Positions 21,124 through 30,487 of a stretch of DNA of 64,000 nucleotides are shown in pieces. The translations under genes and the position numbers were made by a program. Where the stretch lies: the NCBI RefSeq assembly GCF_008801925.2, contig NZ_CP062803.1:4340001-4404000 (forward strand), given 5' to 3'. The stretch comes from Cupriavidus basilensis (lineage in GTDB: Bacteria > Pseudomonadota > Gammaproteobacteria > Burkholderiales > Burkholderiaceae). Every line of letters starts with the position of its first letter. Within the stretch, counting starts at the first letter, position 1. Under the pieces are notes generated by a model. That model had not been told where the DNA came from, did not search any database, and saw only the letters and a list, made by a program, of their open reading frames with translations.

Positions 21124-21867
21124 CTAGGCCGCCTTTTTTGCCAGCCCCAGATACGTCTCGATCACCTTCGGGTTAGCTGCCAGCTCGGCAGCCGGCCCCT
21201 CCATCGCCATATCCCCCGTCTCGATCACGTACCCGTAGTCGGCGACCTGCAGCGCCGCCCGCGCGTTCTGCTCGATCAGCAGTGTCGCCACCCCCGTCTT
21301 GCGCAAGTCATTGATGATGTGAAAGATCTCCTTGACGATCAGCGGCGCCAGCCCCAGGCTCGGCTCGTCCAGCATCAGCAACTGCGGCTTGGCCATCAGC
21401 GCCCGGCCAACCGCCAGCATCTGGCGCTCGCCCCCGGACAGGGTGCCGGCGTCCTGCCTCGCCCGCTCCTTCAGGCGCGGGAACAGGCCGTAGACCACTT
21501 CCATCTGGTCCAGGAAGTTCTTCTCACCCGCACGCTTGCGGCGATAGGCGCCCAGCACCAGGTTGTCCGCCACGCTCATCGAGCCAAACAGTTCGCGCTT
21601 CTCCGGCACCAGGCACATGCCGCGCGCCACACGCCCTTCCACCGGCAGGCCGGCGAGGTCGTGGCCGAGGTAGGTCACCGCGCCGGTGGACGAACCGCTC
21701 ACCGGCAGCGCGCCCATGATGGCGTTGAGCATGGTGGACTTGCCCGCGCCATTGGGGCCGATCACCGTGACGATCTTTCCCGCTTCCACTTTCAGGTTGG
21801 CGCCATGCACGGCTTCGACCTTGCCGTAGCGCACGTGGAGGTCCTTCACTTCCAGGATCAGGCTCAT
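21124..21867 (-). CDS. livF: Branched-chain amino acid type ABC transporter ATPase LivF
   Basis: A 247-residue ATPase of the LivF type that powers uptake. Walker A GPNGAGKST is at residues 37-45, the signature LSGGERQM near 143, and Walker B LLMLDEPSLGLAP follows. The ATG at 21867 has AAGGAA 6 bases upstream. It follows the fused livM-livG gene by 10 bp and closes the first cluster. The substrate is not fixed by sequence; amides or aromatic compounds are possible for this superfamily. Confidence 0.94.
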   Translation of the reverse strand: MSLILEVKDLHVRYGKVEAVHGANLKVEAGKIVTVIGPNGAGKSTMLNAIMGALPVSGSSTGAVTYLGHDLAGLPVEGRVARGMCLVPEKRELFGSMSVADNLVLGAYRRKRAGEKNFLDQMEVVYGLFPRLKERARQDAGTLSGGERQMLAVGRALMAKPQLLMLDEPSLGLAPLIVKEIFHIINDLRKTGVATLLIEQNARAALQVADYGYVIETGDMAMEGPAAELAANPKVIETYLGLAKKAA

Positions 21868-21877
21868 TGTCGTTTCC

Positions 21878-23665
21878 TTACTCCACGCCGCCGAGATAGG
21901 CCTCGAGCACCGCCGGGTCTTTCTGCACGTCCTCGGGCACGCCTTCTGCAATGCGCGTACCGAACTCCATCACCACCAGCCGGTCCGTCAGGTTCATCAC
22001 GAAGTCCATGTCGTGCTCGACCAGCAGCACACTCATGCCCTCGCCCTTGAGCTTCTTCAGCAGCTCGGCCAGTGCCTGCTTCTCCTTGTAGCGCAGCCCT
22101 GCCGCAGGCTCATCCAACAACAGCAGCGCGGGATCGCAACACAGCGCGCGCGCGATCTCCAGGATGCGTTGCTGGCCCAGCGCGAGGCTGCCGGCTTCCA
22201 TGTACATGCAGTCGGCCAGGCCCACGCGCTCGAGCTGGCGCGCGGCTTCGTGCAGCAGCTTGGCCTCCTCGTTCTTGTTCATGCGCAGGATCGCTGCCGT
22301 CACGCCGCCCTGCGGCGCAAAGTCGCCGCGCAGGTGCGCGCCGATGGCCACGTTCTCCAGCACGGTCATGGTGGGCAGCAGATGCACGTGCTGGAAGGTG
22401 CGGCCGATGCCGCGCTTGACGATCTCGCGCGAGGGCAGCCCGGAGATCTGCTCGCCGCGATACAGCACCTCGCCGCGCGTGGCCGGCAGCACGCCGGTGA
22501 CGAGGTTGAAGGTGGTGGACTTGCCCGCGCCATTGGGGCCGATCAGCCCGATGATCTCGCCCGCGCGGACCTGGAAGCTCACGTCATTGACCGCCACCAG
22601 CCCGCCGAACTCCTTGCGCGCGGCTTTGACGTCGAGGATCAGTTCGCCGGCCTGCGGCTTGGCGCGCAATGGCAGCGCGGGCGCTTGCGCCGGCGCCAGC
22701 ACCGGCGGCCCGCTGGGGAACAGCTTCTTGATGAACGGCCAGATGCCATCTCGTGCGTATTGCAGCAGCAGCACCATCAGCACGCCGAAGACGATGGTCT
22801 CGAAGTTGCCGTTGGCGCCCAGCAGCTTGGGCAGCACGCCTTGCAGCACATCCTTCAGGATGGTGAGGATGCCGGCGCCAAGCACCGCGCCCCACACGTG
22901 GCCTACCCCGCCCACCACCGCCATGAACAGGTACTCGATGCCGTAGTTCAGCCCGAACGGCGTGGGGTTCACCGCGCGCTGCAGATGCGCGTAGAGAAAG
23001 CCGGAGATGCAGGCCAGCATCGCCGCCACCACAAAGATCACCACCTTCATCCATGCGGTGTTCACGCCCATCGCCTCGGCCATGGTGCCGCCGCCCTTCA
23101 AGGCGCGGATGGCGCGGCCCGGGCGCGAGTTGAGCAGGTTCTGCATGGCGATCACCGACACCAGCACCACGGCCCAGATCAGGTAGAACATCGAACGCCC
23201 GGACGCCAGCTCGATACCGAGCACATGCAGTACCGGAATGCCGTTGAGGCCGTCGTACTTGCCGAGGAATTCCAGGTTGCCAAACAGGAAAAACAGCGAC
23301 AGGCCCCAGGCGATGGTGGCGAGCGGCAGGTAGTGGCCCGACATGCGCATGGTGATCAGGCCGATCACATAGGCCGAGGCCATCGTGATCACCAGCCCGA
23401 CCAGCAGGCCGAGCCAGGGCGACAGCCCGAACTGCGTGGTGAGGTAGGCGGTGCTGTAAGCACCCAGCCCGACGAAAGCGGCCTGGCCGAACGAGGTCAT
23501 GCCGCCCACGCCGGTGAGCAGGACCAGGCCGATGGCAACGATGCTGTACAGGCCGATGTAGTTGCCCAGCGTGATCCAGAATTCGGGCGTGGGCAGCACC
23601 GGCAACAGCGCCAGGACTACCGCGAAGGCCAGCAGGAAGATTCGGTTCTTGAGGTTGGTGTTCAT
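21878..23665 (-). CDS. Fused ABC permease-ATPase, LivM-LivG
   Basis: A 595-residue protein in which a LivM permease (about residues 1-315, several membrane helices, with GQAAFVGLGAYSTAY and a late EYLFMAVVGGVGHVWG) is joined by a Pro/Ala-rich linker (about 316-338) to a LivG ATPase (339-595; Walker A GPNGAGKS at 376-383, LALGQQRILEIARAL signature, LLLLDEPAAGL Walker B). No separate livG exists in this cluster, so the fusion supplies both parts. Starts 10 bp after livH. Confidence 0.93.
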   Translation of the reverse strand: MNTNLKNRIFLLAFAVVLALLPVLPTPEFWITLGNYIGLYSIVAIGLVLLTGVGGMTSFGQAAFVGLGAYSTAYLTTQFGLSPWLGLLVGLVITMASAYVIGLITMRMSGHYLPLATIAWGLSLFFLFGNLEFLGKYDGLNGIPVLHVLGIELASGRSMFYLIWAVVLVSVIAMQNLLNSRPGRAIRALKGGGTMAEAMGVNTAWMKVVIFVVAAMLACISGFLYAHLQRAVNPTPFGLNYGIEYLFMAVVGGVGHVWGAVLGAGILTILKDVLQGVLPKLLGANGNFETIVFGVLMVLLLQYARDGIWPFIKKLFPSGPPVLAPAQAPALPLRAKPQAGELILDVKAARKEFGGLVAVNDVSFQVRAGEIIGLIGPNGAGKSTTFNLVTGVLPATRGEVLYRGEQISGLPSREIVKRGIGRTFQHVHLLPTMTVLENVAIGAHLRGDFAPQGGVTAAILRMNKNEEAKLLHEAARQLERVGLADCMYMEAGSLALGQQRILEIARALCCDPALLLLDEPAAGLRYKEKQALAELLKKLKGEGMSVLLVEHDMDFVMNLTDRLVVMEFGTRIAEGVPEDVQKDPAVLEAYLGGVE

Positions 23666-23675
23666 GGCGTGTCCC

Positions 23676-24728
23676 TTATTCCTCGTCTTCCACATGCTTG
23701 CTGGTGAGCGAGCGCCACAGCAGCACGGGCAGGATCAGGGTGAACACGATGACCTCCTTGAACGCACTGGCCCAGAAGGATGAATACGATTCGAGCAGCC
23801 CCACCAGGATGGCACCGGCGGCCGCCACCGGGTAGCTCACCAGACCGCCCACGATCGCACCGACGAAGCCCTTCAGGCCGATCAGGAAGCCAGATTCGTA
23901 GTACACCGTGGTCAGCGGCGCGATCAGGATCCCGCACAGCGCGCCCATCGCCGCTGCCAGCGTGAACGACAGGCGCCCGGCTTGCGTCGTGCCGATGCCG
24001 ACCAGCCGCGCGCCCAGGCGATTGACCGCCGTGGCGCGCAGCGCCTTGCCGGCGATGGTGCGTTCGAAGTAGAAATACAGCCCCGCGATCATCAGTGCCG
24101 ATACGCCGACCACCCAAAGGCTCTGACCGGAGATCGTCAGGCTGCCCACTTCAAAGCGTGCCTCGGAGAAAGGCGCGGTGCGCGAGCCCTCGGCGCCGAA
24201 CATCACCAGCCCCAGCCCCACCAGTGCGAAGTGCACGCCCACCGAGACAATCAGCAGCACCAGCGTGCTGGCTTCGGCCAGCGGCTGGTAGGCAAGGCGG
24301 TACAGCATGGGCCCGAGCGGAATCACGATCAGCAGCGTCAGCGCGATCTGCGCCAGCATGGGCATCGACTGCCCGTCGAAGTTCTGCGCCAGCAGATGCA
24401 CGGCCAGCGGGAAGACCAGGTATTTGCCGGCCAGCACCGCGATCCGCCTGGGCGCGGTCCGGCGCAGTTCGGCGCTGCGCAGGATGGTGACCGTCTCATA
24501 GAGAAAGGTCAGCACGCCCATGACCAGCAGCAGCCAGCTGCTTTGCGGCGCATGGCCGGACTGGATCGCCGCCAGGGTCAGCGCGCCATAGGCGACGAAC
24601 TCCCCTTGCGGAATGAAGATGACGCGGGTCACCGAGAACACCAGCACCAGGGCCAGCGCGAGCAGCGCATAGATGGCGCCCGAGGTGATGCCGTCCTGCG
24701 CCAGGATGGCGGCGATCGAGAGGTCCAT
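23676..24728 (-). CDS. livH: Branched-chain amino acid type ABC permease LivH
   Basis: A 350-residue inner-membrane permease. It opens DGITSGAIYALLALALVLVFSVTRVIFIPQGEF, the LivH fingerprint, and ends with GFVGAIVGGLVSYPVAAAGAILVG. It is longer than typical LivH (about 300) because of an extra membrane-associated insert at about residues 60-120. First gene of the livH-livMG-livF unit, separated from its binding protein by a terminator. Confidence 0.92.
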   Translation of the reverse strand: MDLSIAAILAQDGITSGAIYALLALALVLVFSVTRVIFIPQGEFVAYGALTLAAIQSGHAPQSSWLLLVMGVLTFLYETVTILRSAELRRTAPRRIAVLAGKYLVFPLAVHLLAQNFDGQSMPMLAQIALTLLIVIPLGPMLYRLAYQPLAEASTLVLLIVSVGVHFALVGLGLVMFGAEGSRTAPFSEARFEVGSLTISGQSLWVVGVSALMIAGLYFYFERTIAGKALRATAVNRLGARLVGIGTTQAGRLSFTLAAAMGALCGILIAPLTTVYYESGFLIGLKGFVGAIVGGLVSYPVAAAGAILVGLLESYSSFWASAFKEVIVFTLILPVLLWRSLTSKHVEDEE

Positions 24729-24953
24729 TGTCTCCCCGTATTGTTGGTGAGTCCGGCCGGCGGAGGGAGGCCGGCTGGCTTGTGAAATTACGAGTTACGA
24801 AATATGAAACAACTTACGCATAGCGGAAATCCCGACGAACCCTTAGATTGCGCAGTGCCGCATCGGTAATCTGGCACGGCAGGCGGGAAGCTATGCCTAT
24901 GCCGGGTGCAGCATATCCGCGGCGCACCATGGCCATCATCCCGTGCGCTTGCC

Positions 24954-24995
24954 TTGGCAAATTCTTGGCAAACGCTCAATTCATTAACACGTTAA
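24954..24995. promoter_or_regulatory. Possible operator region upstream of livH
   Basis: Two direct TTGGCAAA octamers start 11 bp apart (24954 and 24965), followed by a TTAAC-AC-GTTAA inverted repeat at 24984-24995. They lie in the 412-bp gap between livH and the binding-protein gene, ahead of livH. The binding factor is unknown and no clear -35/-10 pair was assigned. Confidence 0.3.
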
Positions 24996-25079
24996 AGATC
25001 TCGCATGGCGGATGCGGTGTCAAGTGCGGGATTGCCTGTAGTCGCGCAGTGACGTGGGATGGCATGAGACGGCACCAAC

Positions 25080-25113
25080 AAAAAGGGCGCATGGCTGGCC
25101 ATGCGCCCTTTTT
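25080..25113 (-). terminator. Terminator after the binding-protein gene
   Basis: A strong GGGCGCATGGC/GCCATGCGCCC stem flanked by A- and T-runs, 28 bp after the stop codon of the solute-binding protein. It explains how the highly needed binding protein can be made in excess over the downstream membrane parts. Confidence 0.88.
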
Positions 25114-25140
25114 GCATCAAATGCAGCCAGTCTTCGCCGC

Positions 25141-26292
25141 TTACTTGGTCTGCAGCTTCCACTTGCCGTCGACGATCTCCACCATCACGCGTGCGCGCTG
25201 GTCCAGGCCAAGGTGGTCAGTCGGCGCCATGTTCATGATGCCGTGGGAAATCGGCAGCTCCTTGGTCTGCTCCATGGCATCGCGCAGCGCCTTGCGGAAC
25301 TCCTTGGTGCCCGGCTGCCCCTTCTTCAGCGCCTCGGGGATGGCTCGCTGCAGCAGCAGGCCGGCATCCCAGGCGTGGCCGCCGAAGGTCGAAACCTGGC
25401 CGCCAAATGCCTTCTCGTAAGCCGTCTTGTAGGTGATGGCAGGCTTCTTCACCGGGTTGGTGTCCGGCAGCTGCTCGGCCACCAGCAGAGGCCCGGCCGG
25501 CAGGAAGGTACCTTCGCAATCCTTGCCGCACACGCGCAGGAAGTCGGCGTTGGCCACACCGTGGGTCTGGTAGATCTTGCCCTTCCAGCCACGCTCCTTG
25601 AGCGCCTTGGCGGGCAGCGCGGCGGGCGTACCCGAACCTGCGATCAGCACGGCGTCCGGGTTGCTGCCCATCATCTTGAGCACCTGGCCGGTAACCGAGG
25701 TGTCGGTGCGCGCAAAGCGTTCGTTGGCCACCACCTTGATCTTGCGCATCTCGCCGACCTTGGCGAACTCTTGCGCCCAGCTATCGCCATAGGCGTCCGC
25801 GAAGCCGATAAAGGCAACCGTCTTCACGTTGTGGTTGGTCATGTGCTCGGCAATGGCGGTGGCCATGTGCGAGTCGTTCTGCGGCGTCTTGAAGACCCAG
25901 GCGCGCTTGGCATCCATCGGCTCGATGATGCGGGCCGAGGCGGCCAGCGTGATCATCGGCGTTTCGTTCTCGGCGACGACATCCACCATGGCCAGCGAGT
26001 TGGGCGTCACGGTGGAGCCGACAATCACGTCGACCTTGTCTTCGCTGATCAGCTTGCGCGTATTCTTGACCGCCGTGGTCGTGTCCGACGCATCGTCGAG
26101 CACGATGTACTCGATCTTCTTGCCAGCGATCTCCTTGGGCAGCAGCGAGATGGTGTTCTTCTCGGGAATGCCCAGCGACGCGGCGGGCCCGGTGGCCGAT
26201 AGCGTTACCCCGACTTTGACCTGTGCGCTGGCGGTGCCGGCACACAGGCTGGCGGCGGCGAGAGCCAGCAGGCTGGCGCGCTTGAATGTCAT
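25141..26292 (-). CDS. ABC transporter periplasmic substrate-binding protein (LivJ/LivK type), cluster 1
   Basis: A 383-residue type-I periplasmic binding protein. The signal peptide ends at SASAQ-like TASAQ near residue 23 (MTFKRASLLALAAASLCAG). The mature start VKVGVTLSATGPAASLGIPEKN is typical of Peripla_BP_6 proteins. Start ATG 26292 has AAGGAG upstream. It leads the first Liv cluster. The ligand cannot be read from sequence. Its 5' region holds a tandem 8-bp repeat (26364-26395). Confidence 0.9.
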   Translation of the reverse strand: MTFKRASLLALAAASLCAGTASAQVKVGVTLSATGPAASLGIPEKNTISLLPKEIAGKKIEYIVLDDASDTTTAVKNTRKLISEDKVDVIVGSTVTPNSLAMVDVVAENETPMITLAASARIIEPMDAKRAWVFKTPQNDSHMATAIAEHMTNHNVKTVAFIGFADAYGDSWAQEFAKVGEMRKIKVVANERFARTDTSVTGQVLKMMGSNPDAVLIAGSGTPAALPAKALKERGWKGKIYQTHGVANADFLRVCGKDCEGTFLPAGPLLVAEQLPDTNPVKKPAITYKTAYEKAFGGQVSTFGGHAWDAGLLLQRAIPEALKKGQPGTKEFRKALRDAMEQTKELPISHGIMNMAPTDHLGLDQRARVMVEIVDGKWKLQTK

Positions 26293-26363
26293 CGTGTCTC
26301 CTTCCATTGCGGCAAACGGAAGAGGCATCCATGCCGCCTCGCGGCCAGCCGGATGCCTCAATC

Positions 26364-26395
26364 TGGTCTTCTGATCTTTTGATCTTCTGGTCTTT
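26364..26395. repeat. Four tandem 8-bp repeats TGRTCTTY
   Basis: TGGTCTTC, TGATCTTT, TGATCTTC and TGGTCTTT follow head to tail, about 70 bp upstream of the binding-protein start, within a 423-bp gene-free gap (26293-26715). On the transcript strand the unit is RAAGAYCA. Confidence 0.75.
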
Positions 26396-26715
26396 CTTGT
26401 CCTGGTGGATCTTATTGTGCCGGTGCCCTTTCGCTCGTTTTTCAGGCCCGTATCCAGGCGCAACGCCGGCGCCTGCCTGCTACCCCGGGGCGATGGGCGA
26501 ATCCGCATCCACCCTGCCCCCGTCTCCCGTCCTGCGCGTGATCCCCGGCGGCGCTCGGCTGGCTCGCCAGGCAATGCCATGGTGCGCCACGCCGGCCGCT
26601 CATTCACCGACCGCCCGGTCGGGAATGCGTAGCGAGTCTAGCAACAGGCATATCGCCGGGCTAGCGGGATTAACCCGCATCGCTGCATGCAAGCGACACG
26701 GCCACGAACCGACGC

Positions 26716-27474
26716 TCAGCGGCCGAACGCATCCCAGGCGGTTTTCACGATCAGCGCTGCCACCACCACGATGAACACGCGCCGCACAAAGGCGCTGCCA
26801 TGCTTGAGCGCAAGGCGGCTGCCAATCTGGCTGCCGCCCACGTTAGCCACCGCCATGACCAGCCCGAGCTGCCACCAGACGTGCCCCTTCGCCGCCAGCA
26901 GCAGCAAGGCCGCCAGGTTGGTGGCGAGGTTGACCACCTTGGTCGACGCCGAGGCGTGCAGAAAATCGTAGCCGAACACGCGCACGAACACGATCATCAG
27001 GAAGCTGCCGGTGCCCGGCCCGAACACGCCGTCGTAGAAGCCGATCACCGCCCCCGCCAGCAAAGCCGCGGCGCGCTCCTTGCCGCCGGAGAGCGACGGT
27101 GCGTGCTCGGTGCCCAGGCTCTTCTTGGCCACCGTATAGACCAGCAGGGCCACCAGGATGAAGGGCAGCGACTTGCGCAGCGGCTCCGCGGGAATCAGCG
27201 TGAGCGCGTAGGCGCCCGCCATCGAAAAGGCGAAGGCCGACAGCATCGTCGGCAAGGTCGCGCCCCAGTAGATGCGCACGCTGCGGCCATAGCGCAACGC
27301 CGCATTGGTGGTACCGGCCAGCGACGCCACCTTGCTGGTGCCGAGCAGCGTGGCCGGCGCCATGTTGGGATAGGCCGAAAACAGCGCGGGGATCTGCACC
27401 AGGCCACCGCCGCCGGCGACAGCATCGATCAGGCCGGCAAGAAAAGCGGCAACAGCAAGAAACGCGAATTCCAT
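26716..27474 (-). CDS. TauE/SafE family sulfite/organosulfonate-type permease
   Basis: A 252-residue membrane protein with about eight helices. FLAGLIDAVAGGGGLVQIPAL at residues 11-31 and GFYDGVFGPGTGSFLMIVF near the middle are the two half-repeats typical of TauE/SafE (DUF81) exporters. The start MEFAFLAV at 27474 gives the normal length, yet has no Shine-Dalgarno; the sequence upstream is an unbroken pyrimidine-rich tract on the coding strand. Substrate is unknown, and no sulfur genes are adjacent. Confidence 0.87.
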   Translation of the reverse strand: MEFAFLAVAAFLAGLIDAVAGGGGLVQIPALFSAYPNMAPATLLGTSKVASLAGTTNAALRYGRSVRIYWGATLPTMLSAFAFSMAGAYALTLIPAEPLRKSLPFILVALLVYTVAKKSLGTEHAPSLSGGKERAAALLAGAVIGFYDGVFGPGTGSFLMIVFVRVFGYDFLHASASTKVVNLATNLAALLLLAAKGHVWWQLGLVMAVANVGGSQIGSRLALKHGSAFVRRVFIVVVAALIVKTAWDAFGR

Positions 27475-27479
27475 GGACG

Positions 27480-27536
27480 CGGGGAGATGAAGAAAGAGAA
27501 AAGAAAGAGAAAACGGAGGGAACGAAGGAAGGAGGC
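27480..27536. repeat. Polypurine/polypyrimidine tract
   Basis: About 56 bp of A and G on the + strand with only three interruptions (T 27488 and two C). It is directly upstream of the TauE start, so the mRNA leader would be almost pure C/U. Such tracts can form triplex DNA. Confidence 0.7.
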
Positions 27537-27566
27537 GAACCAAGCGCGGCAGGCGCGCTGGATGCG

Positions 27567-28085
27567 TCAGCCCAGCATCTTGGCGGCTGGTGACAAATTG
27601 AAATGCCACAGGCCACTGGCATGCGGCGCAAAACCCGCCGGTGCAGCCTGCGCCGCGGACAGCAGCGCCGGCGCCAGCAACAGATGGCGCACGCCATGCG
27701 CGCTGCACCAGTCGGCCAGCAGGCCGCAGCAATCCAGCAGCAAGGCGGCACCCCTGTCCGCCGCCACGTCACCGACCCACCATTCGGTGACAAGCGCCGT
27801 GAGGCCGGCAAGTCCGAGATGCGGCATCAGCGTAACGGGCAGGCAACCGAGCAGATCCTGGCCGGCGCTGGCCTGCGCCACCACGCAGGCTCCGCGCTCA
27901 GGCCGGGCAAGCAGGCCCTCCAGCAGCGCCTGCCGGGCACGCGCCGCCGCTACGGGCAATGCGTGCCGTGATTGCAGCCAGGCACCCAGGCTTTGCGCAT
28001 CGCCAGTACCGGCCAGGCGTATCGAGGCCGGGGACAAGGCGAATTCAGGCGAGGAAGGAATGAGAGAGGGGAAATCTGACGGCAT
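27567..28085 (-). CDS. GNAT-like N-acetyltransferase domain protein
   Basis: A 172-residue protein. The central part (QDLLGCLPVTLMPHLGLAGLTALVTEWWVGDVAADRG, about residues 77-112) fits the beta-strand 4 / acetyl-CoA loop layout of GNAT enzymes, followed by an amphipathic helix LLDCCGLLADWCSAHGVRHLLLA. The acetyl-CoA loop is degenerate, so activity is doubtful. The start at 28085 is a guess; the ribosome binding site is poor and longer starts exist. It is 92 bp upstream of the TauE gene. Function unknown. Confidence 0.6.
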   Translation of the reverse strand: MPSDFPSLIPSSPEFALSPASIRLAGTGDAQSLGAWLQSRHALPVAAARARQALLEGLLARPERGACVVAQASAGQDLLGCLPVTLMPHLGLAGLTALVTEWWVGDVAADRGAALLLDCCGLLADWCSAHGVRHLLLAPALLSAAQAAPAGFAPHASGLWHFNLSPAAKMLG

Positions 28086-28196
28086 GGCGGGCCCGGTGGC
28101 AAGGCCGCATTGTCGCATGCGCAATTGGTGGCTTCGACGACGATTCCGCATGGCGAAAACATCACGCACCAGAAACGGGCATGCAACACGGAAATT

Positions 28197-28231
28197 AAAA
28201 AAGGCGTTGCTGAGGATCACCCAGCAACGCC
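28197..28231 (-). terminator. Terminator of the second Liv cluster
   Basis: Stem GGCGTTGCTG/CAGCAACGCC with a 9-nt loop, followed on the minus strand by six T residues. It lies about 165 bp after livM; the gap between (28232-28395) shows no gene. Confidence 0.85.
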
Positions 28232-28395
28232 CTTATCTTATATTGACACTGCAGCCTAGTGACTGCGCGCCTGTCGTCTCCTCGCTTCCGCCTCCATTTA
28301 ACCTGCGAAAACCGTATATGCAATGTAACGAAGCGGTGCGTTTCGAGCAAGCTAGAAGAAACCCTAGCCCCAAAATCGGGCATGTCGCCCCACGA

Positions 28396-29424
28396 TCACT
28401 CCCGGGCCTTCCCAAATCGGGCAAGAAGCTCGCCCATGATGCCGCGGCGGAACGTCAATACGCAGATCACGAAGATCACGCCGGTCACCATTGTGACGGA
28501 TTCGCCAAGTGAGTTGAACCACTCGATGCCCGTCGTCGAGGCCAGGAAGGTGCCAATGTCGCCAAGCTTGTTTTCCAGCGCCACCACCACGAAAGCCCCG
28601 ACCAGCGGTCCTGAAAGCGTGCCCAGGCCGCCAACCAGCGTCATCAGGATCACCGAGCCCGACATGGACCAGTGCACGTCGGTCAGCGTGGCAAAGCCCA
28701 GCACCAGCGCCTTGATCGACCCGGCCAGCCCGGAAAGCGCCGCAGACAGCACAAACACCATCAACTTGAAGCGGTCCGTATCGTAGCCCAGCGAAATGGT
28801 GCGCGGCTCGTTTTCCTTGATTGCCTTGAGGATCTGGCCGAAGGGCGAATGCACGGTCCGCACGATCAGCGCGAAGGCCGCCACGATGATCGCCAGCGCC
28901 ACGTAGTACAGCGTCAGATCGTTGGCCAGCGACAACACACCGAACAGCTTGCCGCGCGGAATGCCCTGCAAGCCATCCTCGCCCCCGGTGTACGGCACCT
29001 GCAGGCAGAAGAAGAACAGCATCTGCGCCAGCGCCAGCGTGATCATCGAGAAATAGATGCCTTGCCGGCGAATCGCGATGTACCCGACCACGTAGCCGAT
29101 CAAGGCGCCCGCCAGCGTGCCCAGCACCAGCCCGACCTCAGGCGTGACGCCCCACACCTTCATCGCATGCCCGGCCGTATAGGCCGCGCCGCCAAAGAAG
29201 GCCGCATGGCCGAACGACAGCAGCCCGGTATAGCCGATCAGCAGGTTGAAGGCGCACGCGAACAGCGCGAAGCACAGCACCTTGAGCACGAACACCGGAT
29301 ACGCTCCGGCCATCGGCGCCAGGATCAGCGCTGCCAGCAACAATCCGTACAACAGTTTCTTCTGCACGCCCCGCCCCTGTCTTGTCTGCCCCGCGGCCAC
29401 TGCCGCGCCGATTGGTTGGTTCAT
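28396..29424 (-). CDS. livM: ABC permease LivM, cluster 2
   Basis: A 342-residue inner-membrane permease. NLLIGYTGLLSFGHAAFFGGAAY at about 60-82 and the late SVILMTLVGGLGTLSGPLVGAF are the LivM fingerprints. The ATG overlaps the livH stop (TGATG) and is preceded by GGGAG, so the two permeases are translationally coupled. Last gene of the second cluster. Confidence 0.94.
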   Translation of the reverse strand: MNQPIGAAVAAGQTRQGRGVQKKLLYGLLLAALILAPMAGAYPVFVLKVLCFALFACAFNLLIGYTGLLSFGHAAFFGGAAYTAGHAMKVWGVTPEVGLVLGTLAGALIGYVVGYIAIRRQGIYFSMITLALAQMLFFFCLQVPYTGGEDGLQGIPRGKLFGVLSLANDLTLYYVALAIIVAAFALIVRTVHSPFGQILKAIKENEPRTISLGYDTDRFKLMVFVLSAALSGLAGSIKALVLGFATLTDVHWSMSGSVILMTLVGGLGTLSGPLVGAFVVVALENKLGDIGTFLASTTGIEWFNSLGESVTMVTGVIFVICVLTFRRGIMGELLARFGKARE

Positions 29425-30308
29425 CACTTCTCCCTCCCGAACAGTCCGGCCGGGCGCAGCATCAGCACGATCACCATGATGAAGAACACGACCGTGGAGG
29501 AGGCCTCGGGGTAGAACACCTTGGTCAGGCCCTCGATCACGCCCAGGCCGAGGCCGGTCAGGATCGAGCCCATGATCGAGCCCATCCCGCCGATCACCAC
29601 CACCGCGAACACGATGATGATCAGGTTCTGCCCCATCAGCGGCGAGATCTGGATCACGGGTGCCGCGAGCACGCCGGCAAACGCCGCCAGCGCCACGCCG
29701 AACCCGTAGGTCAGCGTCACCATCAGCGGCACGTTGACGCCAAAGGCCTCAACCAGCTTGGGGTTCTCGGTGCCAGCGCGCAAATAAGCGCCCAGCTTGG
29801 TCTTCTCGATCAGGTACCAGGTGGAGAAGCACACCACCAGCGAGGCAGCCACCACCCAGGCCCGGTAGTTCGGCAGGATCATGAAGCCCAGATCCGTGGC
29901 GCCGCTCAGCGCCTCGGGCGCCGAATACGGCAGTCCCGACACCCCATAGATCGAGCGGAAGATGCCTTCGATCACCAGCGTGATGCCGAGCGTCAGCAGC
30001 AGGCCGTAGATATGGTCGAGCTTGTAGATCCAGCGCAGCATGGTGCGCTCGATCACGACGCCGATCAGCGCCACCACCAGCGGCGACAACACCAGCATCA
30101 CCCAGTAGTTGAGCCCGGCGTACTCCATGCCCATCCAGGCCAGGACCGCGCCGAGCATGAACAGCGCCCCGTGGGCAAAATTGATGACGTTGAGCAGCCC
30201 GAAGATGACCGCGAGGCCAAGGCTCAACATCGCATAGAAGGCACCGTTGACCAGTCCCAGCAGTAACTGGGACAGCATGGCGGGCAGAGGAATACCGAAG
30301 ATGTCCAT
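29424..30308 (-). CDS. livH: ABC permease LivH, cluster 2
   Basis: A 294-residue permease of normal length. LLLGLVNGAFYAMLSLGLAVIFGLLNVINFAHGALF at the N-terminus and IVFAVVVIGGMGSIMGSILTG near the C-terminus are the LivH fingerprints. It lies between the second binding protein (180 bp gap) and livM (overlap), and pairs with LivM as the membrane channel. Confidence 0.95.
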   Translation of the reverse strand: MDIFGIPLPAMLSQLLLGLVNGAFYAMLSLGLAVIFGLLNVINFAHGALFMLGAVLAWMGMEYAGLNYWVMLVLSPLVVALIGVVIERTMLRWIYKLDHIYGLLLTLGITLVIEGIFRSIYGVSGLPYSAPEALSGATDLGFMILPNYRAWVVAASLVVCFSTWYLIEKTKLGAYLRAGTENPKLVEAFGVNVPLMVTLTYGFGVALAAFAGVLAAPVIQISPLMGQNLIIIVFAVVVIGGMGSIMGSILTGLGLGVIEGLTKVFYPEASSTVVFFIMVIVLMLRPAGLFGREK

Positions 30309-30487
30309 CGCAGGCGTTACCGTTTGCGCACCAGCCGGGATTCGTCGTTCCCCGCCAGGCAGGCGCTGTCAAAATGAAGCGAAGAAAGACACTGGCCCCC
30401 GCTCCCGAACCCGGTCAACATGCAACAGTCCCGGGCGGGGGCGCCATACCTCAATCAACTCTACGCAACTCAACTCAGTTCAAACGC

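Noticed and set aside
22013..23707. 564-residue open frame opposite the LivM-LivG gene
   Set aside because: Antisense shadow with Gln/His/Arg-rich sequence and no recognisable domain.
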